Shown one piece after another: positions 1 through 11,759 of a stretch of DNA of 64,000 nucleotides. This DNA comes from Diplocarpon mali (Eukaryota > Ascomycota > Leotiomycetes > Helotiales > Drepanopezizaceae). Below the pieces are notes generated by a model. That model was not told the DNA's origin, searched no databases, and worked only from the letters and a program-made list of their open reading frames with translations. The stretch spans positions 249,379 through 313,378 of the forward strand of contig JAENRP010000006.1 of NCBI GenBank assembly GCA_024741835.1. The letters are read 5' to 3'. The first letter of the stretch is position 1. Every line of letters starts with the position of its first letter. The translations under genes and the position numbers were made by a program.

Positions 1-26
1 CAGGTAACCCCACTAACTCCCCACAG

Positions 27-460
27 GACGTGAGTACGCCCCGGATTGTACCTATGCCGGATCCATTTTCCACCGATGTCTGAAAAGCTCCAATCCGCAT
101 CACTGTCTCTGCAGCATCAATAAGAGCAATCAACAGTATGCTCACACCACTCTCTTTCCACCACACCTCTTTTTTCGCCTACTAATTTTCTACAGATGGA
201 AGGTCTCGGTCACAGGCTGCGCTGACTGTATTGCGAAGGCTTATCCCGGTGAGATCGAGTCTCAACCCTCTTGGACAATGTCCATGCTCACTCGCAACGT
301 TGGTTTGGCCCAGGATGTCTACTGCGCGAGCGAGAAGAACGATGAGGACGGAATCAAGCACTTGAAGAGTGCCGGCCTACTCCTGACCAAGAACCACCAA
401 AGCCCTATCAAGTTCTGGGATATGACTGTCCTCACCGAGCCTCTCGACGTTGATGGCTGA
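27..460 (+). CDS. Small cysteine-containing protein, 3' part (5' end outside window)
   Basis: The 3' part of a gene whose beginning lies left of the window. I read two exons, 27-135 and 196-460, joined over a 60-nt GT-AG intron (donor GTATGC, acceptor CTACAG). A branch-point-like ACTAAC followed by CACAG just before base 27 suggests a further upstream intron. The visible product is about 124 residues and cysteine-patterned: CTY, CL, CLC, a CADC pair, then VYC. It ends with HQSPIKFWDM and TEPLDVDG before TGA. The spacing and the end of the protein match the gene at 16273-17080, which has a clear signal peptide, so this one is probably secreted too. Its own N-terminus is not visible. No enzyme motif is seen, and the function is unknown; a small secreted effector-like protein is an inference. 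Confidence 0.6.
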
Positions 461-2099
461 GCCGCCTCAGACACATCTTTAGAGAGCTTTCTGCTCCTGC
501 GGTTGTGGATGGGCAGGTTGGATTGCTCTCGCTCCTTCGGGAGATCTCTTCATACCGGGTGAACCATACTTGCATCCGAGCATTAGGTTTGCGGTGGCGT
601 TTCATGGTGGTGCTGTGTAGAGCGCGTCTTCTACTGGACGTGGGCTTGGCTCTGCTTCATTCTTGGCCGGATCGGCCAGGATCCAAAACTTGCACATAGA
701 TCGCGGCGTACATCCACCACTCATCAATTTCTCATCCATGGCCTGACCTGATATGTGATGTGACGCGCCATACAATGTGATGGATCCCGAGAAGCACGAC
801 TTCATCCGATAATATCGCGAGGCGAAGACGGCAAACGACAGTGTCCAGTAAGATTGAAGTCATCTCTCTCACCCTCCTCAACAGCTGGGATTCCAGATCT
901 TCGCGAAGAGCAATGAAGCCCACGGCTCGCAGCAGTAGACAGAAGAAGAAGAAAGCAAGAACCACCCCGAGGAGAGCGAGGATACGCACTCTGCCTGACT
1001 AGCTTATCTCGGTCCTGTGCGGCGCTCTGCGGCGCTCTGCGTACGATGACTCGACGAGTTGTAAACCTTGACCCTTCCGCGGAAAGGGGCTCGCTCGCTT
1101 AGCCCCGCCAAGCCAAACAAACCGCCGCGCGCCGATCTCGGGTCCGGTAGGAATATCGTGATTGGGGCCGTCGTGATCGGAGCCATTGTGATCGGGGTCA
1201 CATATAAGGCATACGACGAGAGTGAGGGAGGAAAGTGAGGGAGGAGAGTGAATCTCAGGGACACGTGAAGGTGGCATAGCCTGCCCTTGCGTACTTTTTT
1301 CTCTCTCTCTCGCTCTCTGTCTGTCTCTCTCTCTCTCTCTCTTTGATGATTCATAAACAACTACAGCAAGAATACAATCATACCTTTTTCAGAGCGCGCC
1401 TCGTGAGACCAACAGGTCCCTTTCTTACCGTCTGCAGCGTAGACATGCTTCTTCTTGCTCCTCTTCCTCTCTCCCAGACTCACGAATCAGAGCGAGCAAG
1501 TCGCGAGCAAGTAGCGAGAAACGATCGTCTGGGTCTGGAAGTTTCACGCTATCTACATGTAGTCGTGGTTGTGACGAAGCCTCATTCGTACCTACGTACC
1601 TACGTACAGAGATGCATACGTACAGAGATGCATACGTACAGAGATGCATACAGGCATAATCGGAGAATGAAGGGAAAAAAAGAAGAAAGAAAGAAAAAAA
1701 AGACATGAACGGTTCGTAAAGAGAGTCGTGAAATGCTACCGGCTGGCTCTGCCCCGTCGAGACCGGCTCGTTTTGCCGTTCCGCAATGCTTTTTCCCCCC
1801 CAGGACGCGCGGATGAAAACAACCCAAGAGCAGAACATGTAAAGCAGATTTTTTTTTTTTCTTCTTTTCTTCTTCATCTTTTTTTCTTTCTCGTTTTCTT
1901 CTTTCTCATCTTCTTTTTCCTGCACCCCCGCATGCTGACGTGACAGGCCAGCCAGTCAAGGGGAATGATGAGTCTTCCGACTCGTGTTCGACAGGTACGG
2001 CGTGCAGATATTTCGGCCGCGAGCAGGAGCCGTGGGCTGGCAGCCGAAGTAGCCGTCGCCCAAGAGGACTTCTTCGCGCAGCACTCATCTCGATGCTAC
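461..2099. other. Gene-free stretch with simple repeats
   Basis: No convincing gene. It holds a CT tract near 1299-1342, three tandem copies of a 16-bp unit containing GAGATGCATAC near 1595-1655, and a T/CTT-rich run near 1850-1920. Short reading frames here are low-complexity readings of these repeats. Confidence 0.6.
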
Positions 2100-4328
2100 C
2101 TAAGCAGGGCTGTGGGTGGCGGCATCAGATGTCTTGCTGGGGGATGCTACGGCGGAAGACGGCACGGGGTCCATGGGATAGGCGGGGATGGCGACAGGTG
2201 CGGGACGTGTGGTGCTCAGACCTGGAAGCGTGCGGTTGCCAGCTCCAGGAGCCGTCTTGTCGTGCGCGGGTGGGAGAGGAGCAGCCGCTGGGGCGGTCGG
2301 GCTCCCAGCTGAGAGCGTGGCATTGGCAGCTCCTGGGATTGTCTCGTTGAGCGCTGGCGGGAGGACGGCGGGGGTAGCCTCGTCAATCACCGGTGGAAGA
2401 GGAAGAGTGACAGGACCGGTCTCGTTCCCAGCTGCGAGCGTGTTGTTGACAGCGGCCGGGCCAGTCTCGTTCAGCATGGGAGGGGCACCGGCGGGATAAG
2501 TCTGGTTCGGAGGTACGGGGAGCGTGATGTTGCCTGCTTCAGAGGCGGTTTCGTTCAGCGTCACTGGCAGCTTGAGGTTGGCACCCGGCGCTTTGTTGCT
2601 GGACCACGGCGCAGTCGCGTTCAGAAACACCGTCGTGCCGTTGGCGAGGGTGGTCGTGGTGGTGTTGGTCAAGACCACGGTGCTGTTTGAGATGATGGTC
2701 GCTGTGCCATTCTGCACGCCTGGTAGGGCGGTCGAAGCCGAGCCCTCGGTCAGGGTCAGGGTCGAGGTGACGGTGACCGGAGGGGTCGAGACGATCGAAG
2801 TCATGTTCTGGCCGCCGGCGGTCTGGGTGAGTGTCTCGGTATGTCCAGGCTGGATGAACTGCACGATGATGATGTTGACGTTGATGGAGGAGTGGTGCTG
2901 TCCGCGACCAGGGCCCATTCCGGGGCGTGAGATGTCGTCTGAGCCTGAGCCTGGTCGGCCGAAGCTGGGTCCGTCGGTAGAGCCGGCCTCAGCGGTGACG
3001 GTGATGACGCTTGGTCGGCGGCCGTCGCGGGTCACAGTGATGAGATTGTCGCCTTCGGAGAGCGTCTTGGTGTCTTCAAGTCCGTTGCTGGCGGTTACGG
3101 TGATGACGCCGCCGGCGGTAGCGGTCGCCTGGGACGCGCCGGCTGGGACTGTCATGGTTGAAGCGACACCATCCTGTGTATTGGAGTCAGTAACATGCTT
3201 TTCGACGCGACGGCTTCCAGATGAGGAGCTCTGCTTCTCGCCGCGCAGTGCCGTGGCGAAGGGAGTCAGGCAGGATGTACGAACCCGAGTCACGGTGAGG
3301 AAGTTCGAGCCCTCGCTGAGCGTCTTCACAACCTCGGCAGTTCCGCTCCCAGCCGTGATCAAGCCAGCAGCCGCTGTAGCAGTGGTCTGAACATCGCTGG
3401 TAGGCTGCGTGATCGTCACGTAGCTCTGGGCGTCTCCGGAGCCAACCGCAACAACATTCGGTCCCGGAGTCACCGTCGCCATGACCGGTTCGCCGCCCTC
3501 GGTGATGGTGACGATCATTTGGTTTGGAGACACAGTAGCCAAGCTCGTCTCGCCTCCGACGGTGACGGTGACAACACTCGGTCCTGCAGGGCGAGAGGGA
3601 GGGGACGAAGACGTGGCCGGGCCATCGGCTTCGTTGGTCGAGTAGCCGGTATCAGGGCCAGATGCCGATTGTGTGATTGTGACGACTCGCGGGGTTTGAA
3701 TGGAGGCTGTGCCGGACTGGACGACTGTGATTGTCTGGGCGACGGATTGGGTGACGGTTGTCGTCAATCCTGCGCCGGAGCCTGCGCCGGCACCGAGTTC
3801 GGTGACTGCAGGAGATGTCAGTATGTGTGTACCGGGCGGGGCAGCCGAGTCGGGAATTTTGGAGTTATTGCTCTGGACAATGGCGCTCTCCTTGGTCCAA
3901 CATCGTACACAAGGGGAGCGTGGCCATGGTTCCTTTGAGGCTGTTGAGAATGAACGGCGAGGTGAGACGTACCCGTTACCGTCTGGATAGCAGCGCTGGC
4001 AGAGGCAGTCTCGGTGACCGTGATGGTCTGGACGGAGCCAGATGCACACGGCGTGCAAGTGGCAGCTTCGGCCGCTGGAACCGTCACCGTGGAGGCGACC
4101 TGTCTCTTGAAGCCCATCAAGGACCCGAGGTCAAGGCCTCGTCGGCTGATGGTCCGCTTGGATCTAAGCAGTTCTCATCAGCATATGTGCCTGGGTGAAT
4201 ATACCTGAGAACAACACCAGGCTGCAAGTTGGTACTTACCCATCTCCCGGAGGCGAATCGATTGGGCCAGCGACGGTAGACGAAGCAAAAAGAGCGACAA
4301 GCGCTACGCACACAAGTTCAGGCTGCAT
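2100..4328 (-). CDS. Secreted Ser/Thr/Pro-rich glycoprotein, cell-surface type
   Basis: The start is ATG at 4328, giving a typical signal peptide (MQPELVCVALVALFASSTVA). Exons on the minus strand are 4328-4240, 4163-3973 and 3805-2100. A further probable intron, 3284-3174 (donor GTTCGT, TTACTGAC branch, ACACAG acceptor), has a length divisible by three, so the frame stays open whether or not it is removed; about 624 residues result if it is. The middle is built from repeats around the motif ITVT/TVTV, many of them following 'EG(G/S/D)N'. The last third is a Pro/Ala-rich series of repeats with N-glycosylation sequons (LNETGP, GNETGP, LNETIP). No catalytic domain is seen. No hydrophobic GPI-type tail is visible at the stop, so a missed 3' exon is possible. 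A structural cell-wall or extracellular glycoprotein is the likely role (inference). Confidence 0.65.
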
Positions 4329-7300
4329 GCTGGAAACTTGTGGGAAAAGGACTGAAAAGAATGTGAAGAAGGTAAAGACTGTTGATATCAAATCAAGAAA
4401 AGAGAGTCGGAGAACGAGGGAAGGCCGAATTTGAAGGAATGTACTGTGGTGATGATGCTGAAGTGACGGGCTGCCGCATCGCCTTCTTATACGTCTTTCC
4501 GACCTTGCGGTGGTGACTCGGGAGGTAGTATGCGCCAGGATAAGCTACCTATTGCATAGTATCGGGCGGAGGGGGGATGGTCGCTTCAGAGTACGATGTG
4601 TGGGTCTCATAAGAGTGATCTGCGGATCTCCGATCTGACGTGGAGAGCACGGAGCAAGGAAGCTTGGTATTTCATGCATCGACCTGGAAAGACGAATTGC
4701 GGGTGAACGACTGGACCAGAAAACAAAAACAAAGGAGATGGTCTGAGGCGTTTGGGCAGACGGCATGAACTCATACGCAGCCGCAAAGTCCGGCTCTTAC
4801 GTCTGGATGTAGGACCAGCAGGCTGAGCCGAGTGGAAACCAAACATCTTCAACATCTTCAACGGCTGCCGCAAGCAGTTCCTCCAGACGAACGGACAGCC
4901 AGATGAATCATCCATCTCTTCGTCGCCGGTCTGAACTGGGTGGTTGCCTGTCTTTGGTTTCGAAACGCTGGATCACACCTAGATTCATCCGAGATATGGA
5001 GACTGGGTTGGATCGCTGCGTTGGAGCGAAGCTTGGTTTGGAGTTGAGCTGTTTCCCCCGCACCAGGCAGAACTCTATCCACTGACGTCTCGCCGACACG
5101 AGTTGACAGATGAGAGGAACCGACATGGCGCGCGGCATCAAGCATCAGACTGGGAGAGTAACTGGTTGTTGTCTCGAATGCATTCGGGCCAAGATGTTTG
5201 GAGCGATCAAGGGGCTTAAGCGAGCTAAGAGCACGGCCGGCGTATCGAGTTGAGATGGACCTCGAGATTGCACCCTTTGACGCCAAGGGGCATCATCTCG
5301 AAGGCAGCTTGTGCTGGTCGAAGGGGATGCGACGACGAGCTTGATTCGCCCTTTGAAAGAGCCCGGACTGGCGATCACTTGGGCTGAAGCTGTGGACTTG
5401 GGGTTGGATTAGCCTCTTCCTCTTGAGACTCTGACGATAACTGCACTGACGAGAATCTGTTGCGCAGGAGACGAAGATCAAGACGGCCGGGGAGGGACTC
5501 GAGAGTACCCTACAAATAGCGTCTGGAGTTGAGAAGCCTTCGGAGGCTATGATGAGGTCTCGGTGGATGCGAGTTCGGACGGATAAACAAACCGAATGCA
5601 TTATTGACACGAACGCGCAGCTTGGTCGTTACATGGATGTTTCGCCTAAACCACGTGATCACCTCATGATCAAGCGCGTGACGAGTTTCGATCGAGAATT
5701 CGGAGATTTCAGTGAGGGAGCCCGACTTCACGCAGATGATTTAGAGAAGTTCTTGTACAAAGGCGAGTGACACTACTCCCAATCATGACTTCGATCTTCG
5801 CATCGGAGGTATATCACATGACCAAACCGAACCCAATTAATAGCCAGCCAAGCTTCTTGCAGCGCGCGATAGGTCAAGGCATGATAGAATATTATTTTGC
5901 GCCGGACCCAAGGTCTAACTCCCATGCATTCTTCATGGCTTCTAAGATACACGATGTCTTTGAGGGCTCTGCGAGCACCTGTCTCTCCAGTCTTTACAAT
6001 TGTTCGTTCGTTGTCTTGGGCCGCCCGTGACGCTCCGCTGGCCCTCCAGGGGACACTGCCGTGGAGGCCGTCCAGGTTCACGATAGTCAGACCAAATCTA
6101 CTGTACGGATACTCGGAGTCTTTTCTTTGTTTTTCTCCTGGCCATACAGTGTTCAGTCTCTTTTCTTGACCCCGCGCAGCGTCACGCCAAAAATCAACAT
6201 GGCGCTGAGACAGAGCTGATCCCAATGTTTCCCTCGCGAGAAAGAGATGCGTGAGATGCGATTATCGTGCAGCAGTCATTGCCGACTTTCTGCAGCGCTA
6301 CCAGGGTTGGGGTTGTACTCGGGTACGAAGCCATGGAACGCTGGAGGCGCAAAGCATATCTGTCCCAGGCCAAGGGAGTCACGGTGGAACGTCGAGTGAC
6401 AGTGATGGTTCTCGATTCTTGGACATCGTGGAGATCTGGCGAGCCAAACCCTCGGGCTCAGAATACGATCTGTCGAGTTGGGCTGGTGTGATTTACTCGA
6501 CCTCGGATGCTGGGGACCGCAAGATTACGGTGATGTGATCCATGGCCTCAATCTAGATTGCGCAGGGAATCCGTTTGATCGTCGCAGGGCCACGGCGTTC
6601 CATTTCTCGATTTTTGATTTCAGAGGCACGTTTCGGCGGACAATAGGTACGGAGGTACGAGCTAATCCTGGATTCGATTGCAACGCGGGCTCTTTATTTT
6701 CCATCGTGGGTTCTTCGACAAACTTGGTCTGAGCCGTGGCCGGCGGCTCTGGAGTCTGGGTAGTTGGCGAAGTCGATATGGTTACGCTGGCCCGGCTGTT
6801 GGCATCGTGGTCGCTGCTTAAGGATCGCAGAAAAGGCGTCAGGAAGCGGGCTTCTCTGCTGCGATGCAGAATCTTGCCATGTTGTGCCCCTGGTGCATCC
6901 ACCCAACAGCCAGATCTCCCATGCGTTTGTGCCAGGTTGTGGGGCAGAGCCGTCTGGAGGAGGTCCAGGTATTCTCACCGTCACCAAGCTCCTTTTTTCA
7001 CCACAGCAACAGCAACTACAACAACAAAAGCAACAATAGCAACAGGCAGCCCGAGCCGAGTGTCTTCCTAGCTGCAATTACTAGATTCTCCGGCAGCAGG
7101 ATCCGGCCTTGGAAACTCTGCTTGCCTGTCCGTCCACGATGGCGTGATGGTCCGAGTACTCGTATGACCCAGCGGTCTCTGCTCGAGAGGATTAGAGTAC
7201 CAAGAGTTCATCGCTGAACCGACGGCTGTCAAGTTTCCCCCTGAAGTCCCTCGAATCTCAGAACGGACCGGATGAGGATGGAAGAGCGAGACGCAGGAGC

Positions 7301-9826
7301 TGGAGCATTCCCCGGCTCAGCAGTGGTCGACAGGCATCTTGCGGACGGGGCGAACCGTTGTCAAGATCTCTCCTTAGTGCCCGGAGAAAGGGGATCGAAG
7401 AGGATCGGTGATAGAGTGCGAGCAGGCTGCCCCGTTAGTAGCATGTGAACCTTGGGCCGGAAAGCGAGCCGATCGAGGGAATTGTAGACATATTCATTGA
7501 ATATGTACACACTCATTAGGTAGGCCGGAGCGGACGATTGGCTAAGAGCCGCGGAACTCTATCCCAGGTGCGCTGCTTGTGGCTCGATAGTCAAATATGG
7601 TTGGAGACCACCAGTGTAAGCGTCCGAGACTCGTATTCGAGAGATGATTTTAGTACTCGGAAGCTTGTTTATCCAAGGCTTCAGCAAGCGAGTTTATACG
7701 CGCCCGGGCGAGCAATGAAGCCTCAAGCGACAAAGGCGAACCAGGATGGACAACTGTCGCGTGCACGTACGAGATGACAGCTGGCTTGCTGATTTCCACC
7801 TGACAACGAGCCTCCTGATAGATCGCTGTGATCTGTGAAGCAAGAAGAGCACAGCGGCGTGGCTCCCCGTCGCATGCATCCTCGTACTGAAGAGATCGCT
7901 TCGAAGTCTATTTCTCCCCCCCTAATTAACAAGGCAACAGTTGGCATATTCAAGCTTCGTCGGAGGCCAAATAAAGCCCGCATTAGTGTCAGCTCAGGGG
8001 GTAGAGACTGGAGAGGGATCACCGCACGAGGTTCAACAAATATACCTTCATGCGGCCTCTACTCTGGCCCGCGGCGAAGTCTGATTACAGCTCTCCTATG
8101 ATTAATCGTACGATATTCTTATTTGTAATTCTTCCATTCATCTTTTGCCCAGGCTTTTGAATCTCGATTTTTCATCCGAGTATCAGTAGAGTTCTTGAAC
8201 ACGGTTTACTTACACCGCAACGAAAGGAGCTCCTCTTGCCGAGTACCCTGCTTTGAGGATTCTTGGACGCGTAACAGGGAGTACGGGAACCAAGCTTTCT
8301 AGCCGATCTACAGGACATTTTGGGATTGATTTTATTGAATGGTCCTCGTGTACTTCGCCGCAGGCCGGACGTGGGCCAAGTGGAAGGATAAGTATCCTCG
8401 GAAACGCAATGGAACCACCCTCGACATTGAGCCAATACCTCGTAGTAGGCCAGACAAGCACAACACAACATTAGCGGTGTGCGCAAGGTTGGAATATCCG
8501 TCCACCTGGTGTCGTTAGGCCGCGACGATTGATTGCTTCGACAAGGTCCTTAAATTGCTCATGATTGCATCGCAGGCGTACTCATATAGCAGACAGAAAC
8601 ACCAAGCACCAAGAGAGAATACCCGGTATATGTAACCTTGGAACCCAAAACCCCTACCTCTTTCCACCTGGTGTCCGCACTCTTACCAGCGTCTGCGAGT
8701 AACCAGTCTGCGACGAGAAACCTCGTACACATTTGAGAGAGCGAATAAAGGGGGAGTGGCACGCAAAACCACCAGGGAGACTCCTTTTTCCACCACAACA
8801 TGCGTTGAAAGACCTCGGCAAGTAATCGCGATACGCGGATCACCCTCTCGAATCCTTATTCCGCGAAGCCAAAGCCAAACTACGACTATTCCGTATCCTT
8901 GCAGCGGGGCCCTACCGTACAGGTACAGAATGAGCAGTGGTTTAAATCAAAAGAGTCGACGTTTGATAGGACGACTTCACTGCTTGGGCTTTCACGCCGG
9001 CTGCCTCCCACGCGGGGAACTATGTACCTAGTCTCGGCCAGGCACTTGCTATACTCCCTTGGGTACTGAGTTCACCTTATTGACTATCTCGCTTAACATG
9101 TAGGGAGGGCTCTGCAATGTCAATACCTTACCGGAACCTCTCTGCAGATAGATTATGCAGCTCGACAGGATCTCGTTCTGGGGTATTCGTCGGCTGTGGT
9201 CCTGCAGAGCAAGATTCAGACGTCGAGTTACTTGACAGGCTGCTTTGGCGTTGCAGAAGCATAGTAGTAACTCGTTACACACCCTGTGTCGCACCACATC
9301 TCGTCCCTGGTCGTTACAAGCATTACAAGGCCAGCCGGGCACTATTTCTCCCGTCGAGAACTCGCGCTTGCGTCGACAAGGGGAGCGGTGCCACCGGCGC
9401 AGAATCGCTTCCTCGTTGATGCAGAGAAGGGTGGGGTTTGGGGATACAGGTCAGGTCACACATACGAAGACCAGCAGTGCAACAATGCGGCTGCGACTCT
9501 CTGGACAAGTGGAGACTTGGCTTCGCCAAACTCCAGATACCTGAGCACAAGGGTTTGTATGCTGTCTGAAACTGTAGACAGTCGCTAGAAGTATCCATGC
9601 TACCTCAAAGCCGAGTTCTGGCGAGCTAGGAGTACCGTTATTATGAATATTCATGTACCGAGGCGGACAGCTGTTTCGTTCGTCCGAGCTCAGCAGGAAT
9701 TACGAGCTCTTTAAAGCAGTTCTTCTCCTTGAACACATATCAGCTCCCAGTGAGTAACTCGCCTTGTACGAATCATTGTCCCTCGTTGCTTCGTAATCTG
9801 CTTTGTCTTCGTCCTCACGAAAACGT
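4329..9826. other. Long gene-free stretch
   Basis: About 5.5 kb in which I find no frame with coherent protein character, splice structure or RNA gene. Short overlapping frames on both strands (for example 4858-5286 minus, 5773-6225 minus, 6525-6902 minus) lack recognisable domains. A CAA/CAG-rich patch lies near 7003-7046. It may contain decayed repeats that cannot be identified by eye. Confidence 0.5.
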
Positions 9827-10815
9827 CATTCATCTCTCCCACTAAGCTCTTCATCTGACGAGGAACGCATATCTCGCTTCCTCACCCAAGGCCTATCTGT
9901 TCTGACCGCACCAGTACTATTCGTGACGGGCGTAATTATCTTTTCCGTCCCCTCGAAAAGCGAGGATAGTTTGCTGATAGGGACACTGATCGGATACCAA
10001 AATTTCGACTCAGGCCCGGCCTGGGGTCCAGTGGCGAAATCTCCGAGACACAGCTGTAGCCCTTCTGCGTCAGCTACGCTTGGGTTTCCATTGTTGTCCT
10101 GGATAATCTTTACTTAGCAAAAAGAGAGATTTTATCGTTATATAAGAACCTGATTCTCGACAAGTGCTTGTGCGACAGATTCGTTTTGCCCAGCTTGGTT
10201 CATAACCATGGTCGACCGCCAGAAAGACAAGGTAGCCTGCTTAATGGTATTGTATTCGTTGCCTAAGCCTAGAGCCACTTGAATATCACTATCAGAGCCA
10301 ATAGTATACTCGTTCGCAAGCTTCCTAAGATCTTTTCGCTTCTGCTTACACGACACCTCGATCACAATTCCAGGACAGTACGCCTTGGACTGGCTGACCT
10401 GTTTATCGGGGATATGCGGGCCAGAATTTCTGTCTTTATTTTTGCTGATCCATACGAAGTTGTCACCTCTGGGAACTCTGCTGACGCGCCTCGAACGCTA
10501 TTCAGCTGGTTTTCTACGTCCCTCTCAACGCGCCGAATGAATACAATGCGTACGGGGCTTGGCATCCGGAGGACCAATTGACAGCGGAGGGGACGTAGTC
10601 GCATCTATGAATTGTTAGGTGGTCGTATCGTACAGAAGATTTCTCTCGTACCGGAGTCTATCTTCTACAAGCTCATCGAGAGACCCGTCTCGCCGAATCT
10701 CGTCATGTAGCTCCCGGCACATCTTCTGATCTAACGAGTAAGATTCCCAAGGCCTCCGCGTCCGGGTGCGCCTCATCTGCAGATCTCGAATGACTTGCAG
10801 AATACAATAGACCAA
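9827..10815 (-). pseudogene. Decayed copy of an uncharacterised fungal ORF family
   Basis: Read on the minus strand, blocks of one protein appear in order: PWESYSLDQK and YERNLLY (10815-10615), RMPSPVRIVFIRRVE (10604-10412), CPGIVIEVSCKQKRKDL with the LANEYTIGSDSDIQVALGL stretch (10411-10149), then IIQDNNGNPSVADAEGL and LGDFATG (about 10100-9827). I recognise the middle as a highly repeated, uncharacterised ORF family of filamentous ascomycetes (PD..., PGVVIEVS.SQKRKDL, SVWR). The blocks are not in one frame. The step from ISP to DKQ needs one extra C in the CCCC run complementary to 10408-10411, and the first block ends at a TAA. One join at about 10148-10103 could be a small intron. Single-base damage suggests a pseudogene; a sequencing error in the C run cannot be excluded. 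Confidence 0.6.
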
Positions 10816-11759
10816 ATTGGTCGTCTTTCGCCCTGGTGGATGAGGGTCGGCATGGTGGTGGCGGGTTCTTCGGAGGATGATGCATTTTGGCGCGTGCGTA
10901 TATGAGGACTCACGTTACCATCGGGTTAGTGCTCAAAATGGTTAAGAGAGTAGTAGGACTGACGTGCCTTGAGCTTTGCCACCTCAGGCCCTCAGGCCAC
11001 AATGGCTGTTCAATTTTTGGAGCACGCCACGTGAGCCTCTCGTGAACGAAACATGACCGGACAACTTGAGAGTTGCTGTGGCATCACTCGCATTCTGAGA
11101 TTGCTCGATCTTGGCGCAGAGAGATTGCTGCAGCATTATTTGCAGCCTCAGATATATTCCCTACATACCTTAAGAAGCGAGGTCTTGTCCGCCCTTACGG
11201 CCCAAACGGGCTTAGCGCCAACTAGCATTTGGTCTTGAGTTCATCACTCAGAAAACCGCTCCTGGATTGGATTCTCCCACGCTACATTCGATCACCACGA
11301 CGGCCTGTGATCGCCATACAATTATTCGCGCGCTGCACGACCGACGACGCCGACGACTACGAAGACGACGAAGACGACGACGACGATAATAACAACACGG
11401 TGACGAAGAGGACGACCTTGCGGTCTCTGGGTAACCGAAGCACCGACTAGAACCGCTCTGGCTAAGGAGAAACCTCAAGTACCCGACGCTCCCCTCCTTT
11501 GCTGCCCTCAACTCCGCAGCCTCTTCGCAGTAAAAGACACACAGAACAGCTATCTCCAGCTGCTGCCCGCTGGTACTACATATCCGCGAAGCATCAGGCA
11601 CAGGTGCTGCAGTCGCTCCAGCTGCACGAAGCTTCGTGAAGTTCGGAGCAGGCATTTCGAGCTTGCACAGCGTGCCACTGCCGGCTCCTTGCATACCTCG
11701 CAGAGCCAGCATCGTCTGCCCTCCTCTCCAACCTCCTGGCTCTCTGCACGGCGCCCAAC
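10816..11759. other. Upstream region of PIN4
   Basis: No gene seen. It includes a GAC/GAAGACGACGACG-rich patch near 11340-11392 and presumably the promoter and leader of the downstream RNA-binding protein gene. Confidence 0.5.

Noticed and set aside
2524..3390. 288-residue plus-strand frame
   Set aside because: It is antisense to the repeat region of the secreted glycoprotein; openness follows from the repeat composition.
4858..5286. 142-residue minus-strand frame with Ser/Arg-rich composition
   Set aside because: No domain, no partner exons, and similar frames exist on the other strand; insufficient support.
6525..7077. Two overlapping minus-strand frames of about 125 residues
   Set aside because: Both are open over the same bases. 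One has a cysteine run made by a CAA/CAG repeat, and neither shows a domain or splice logic.
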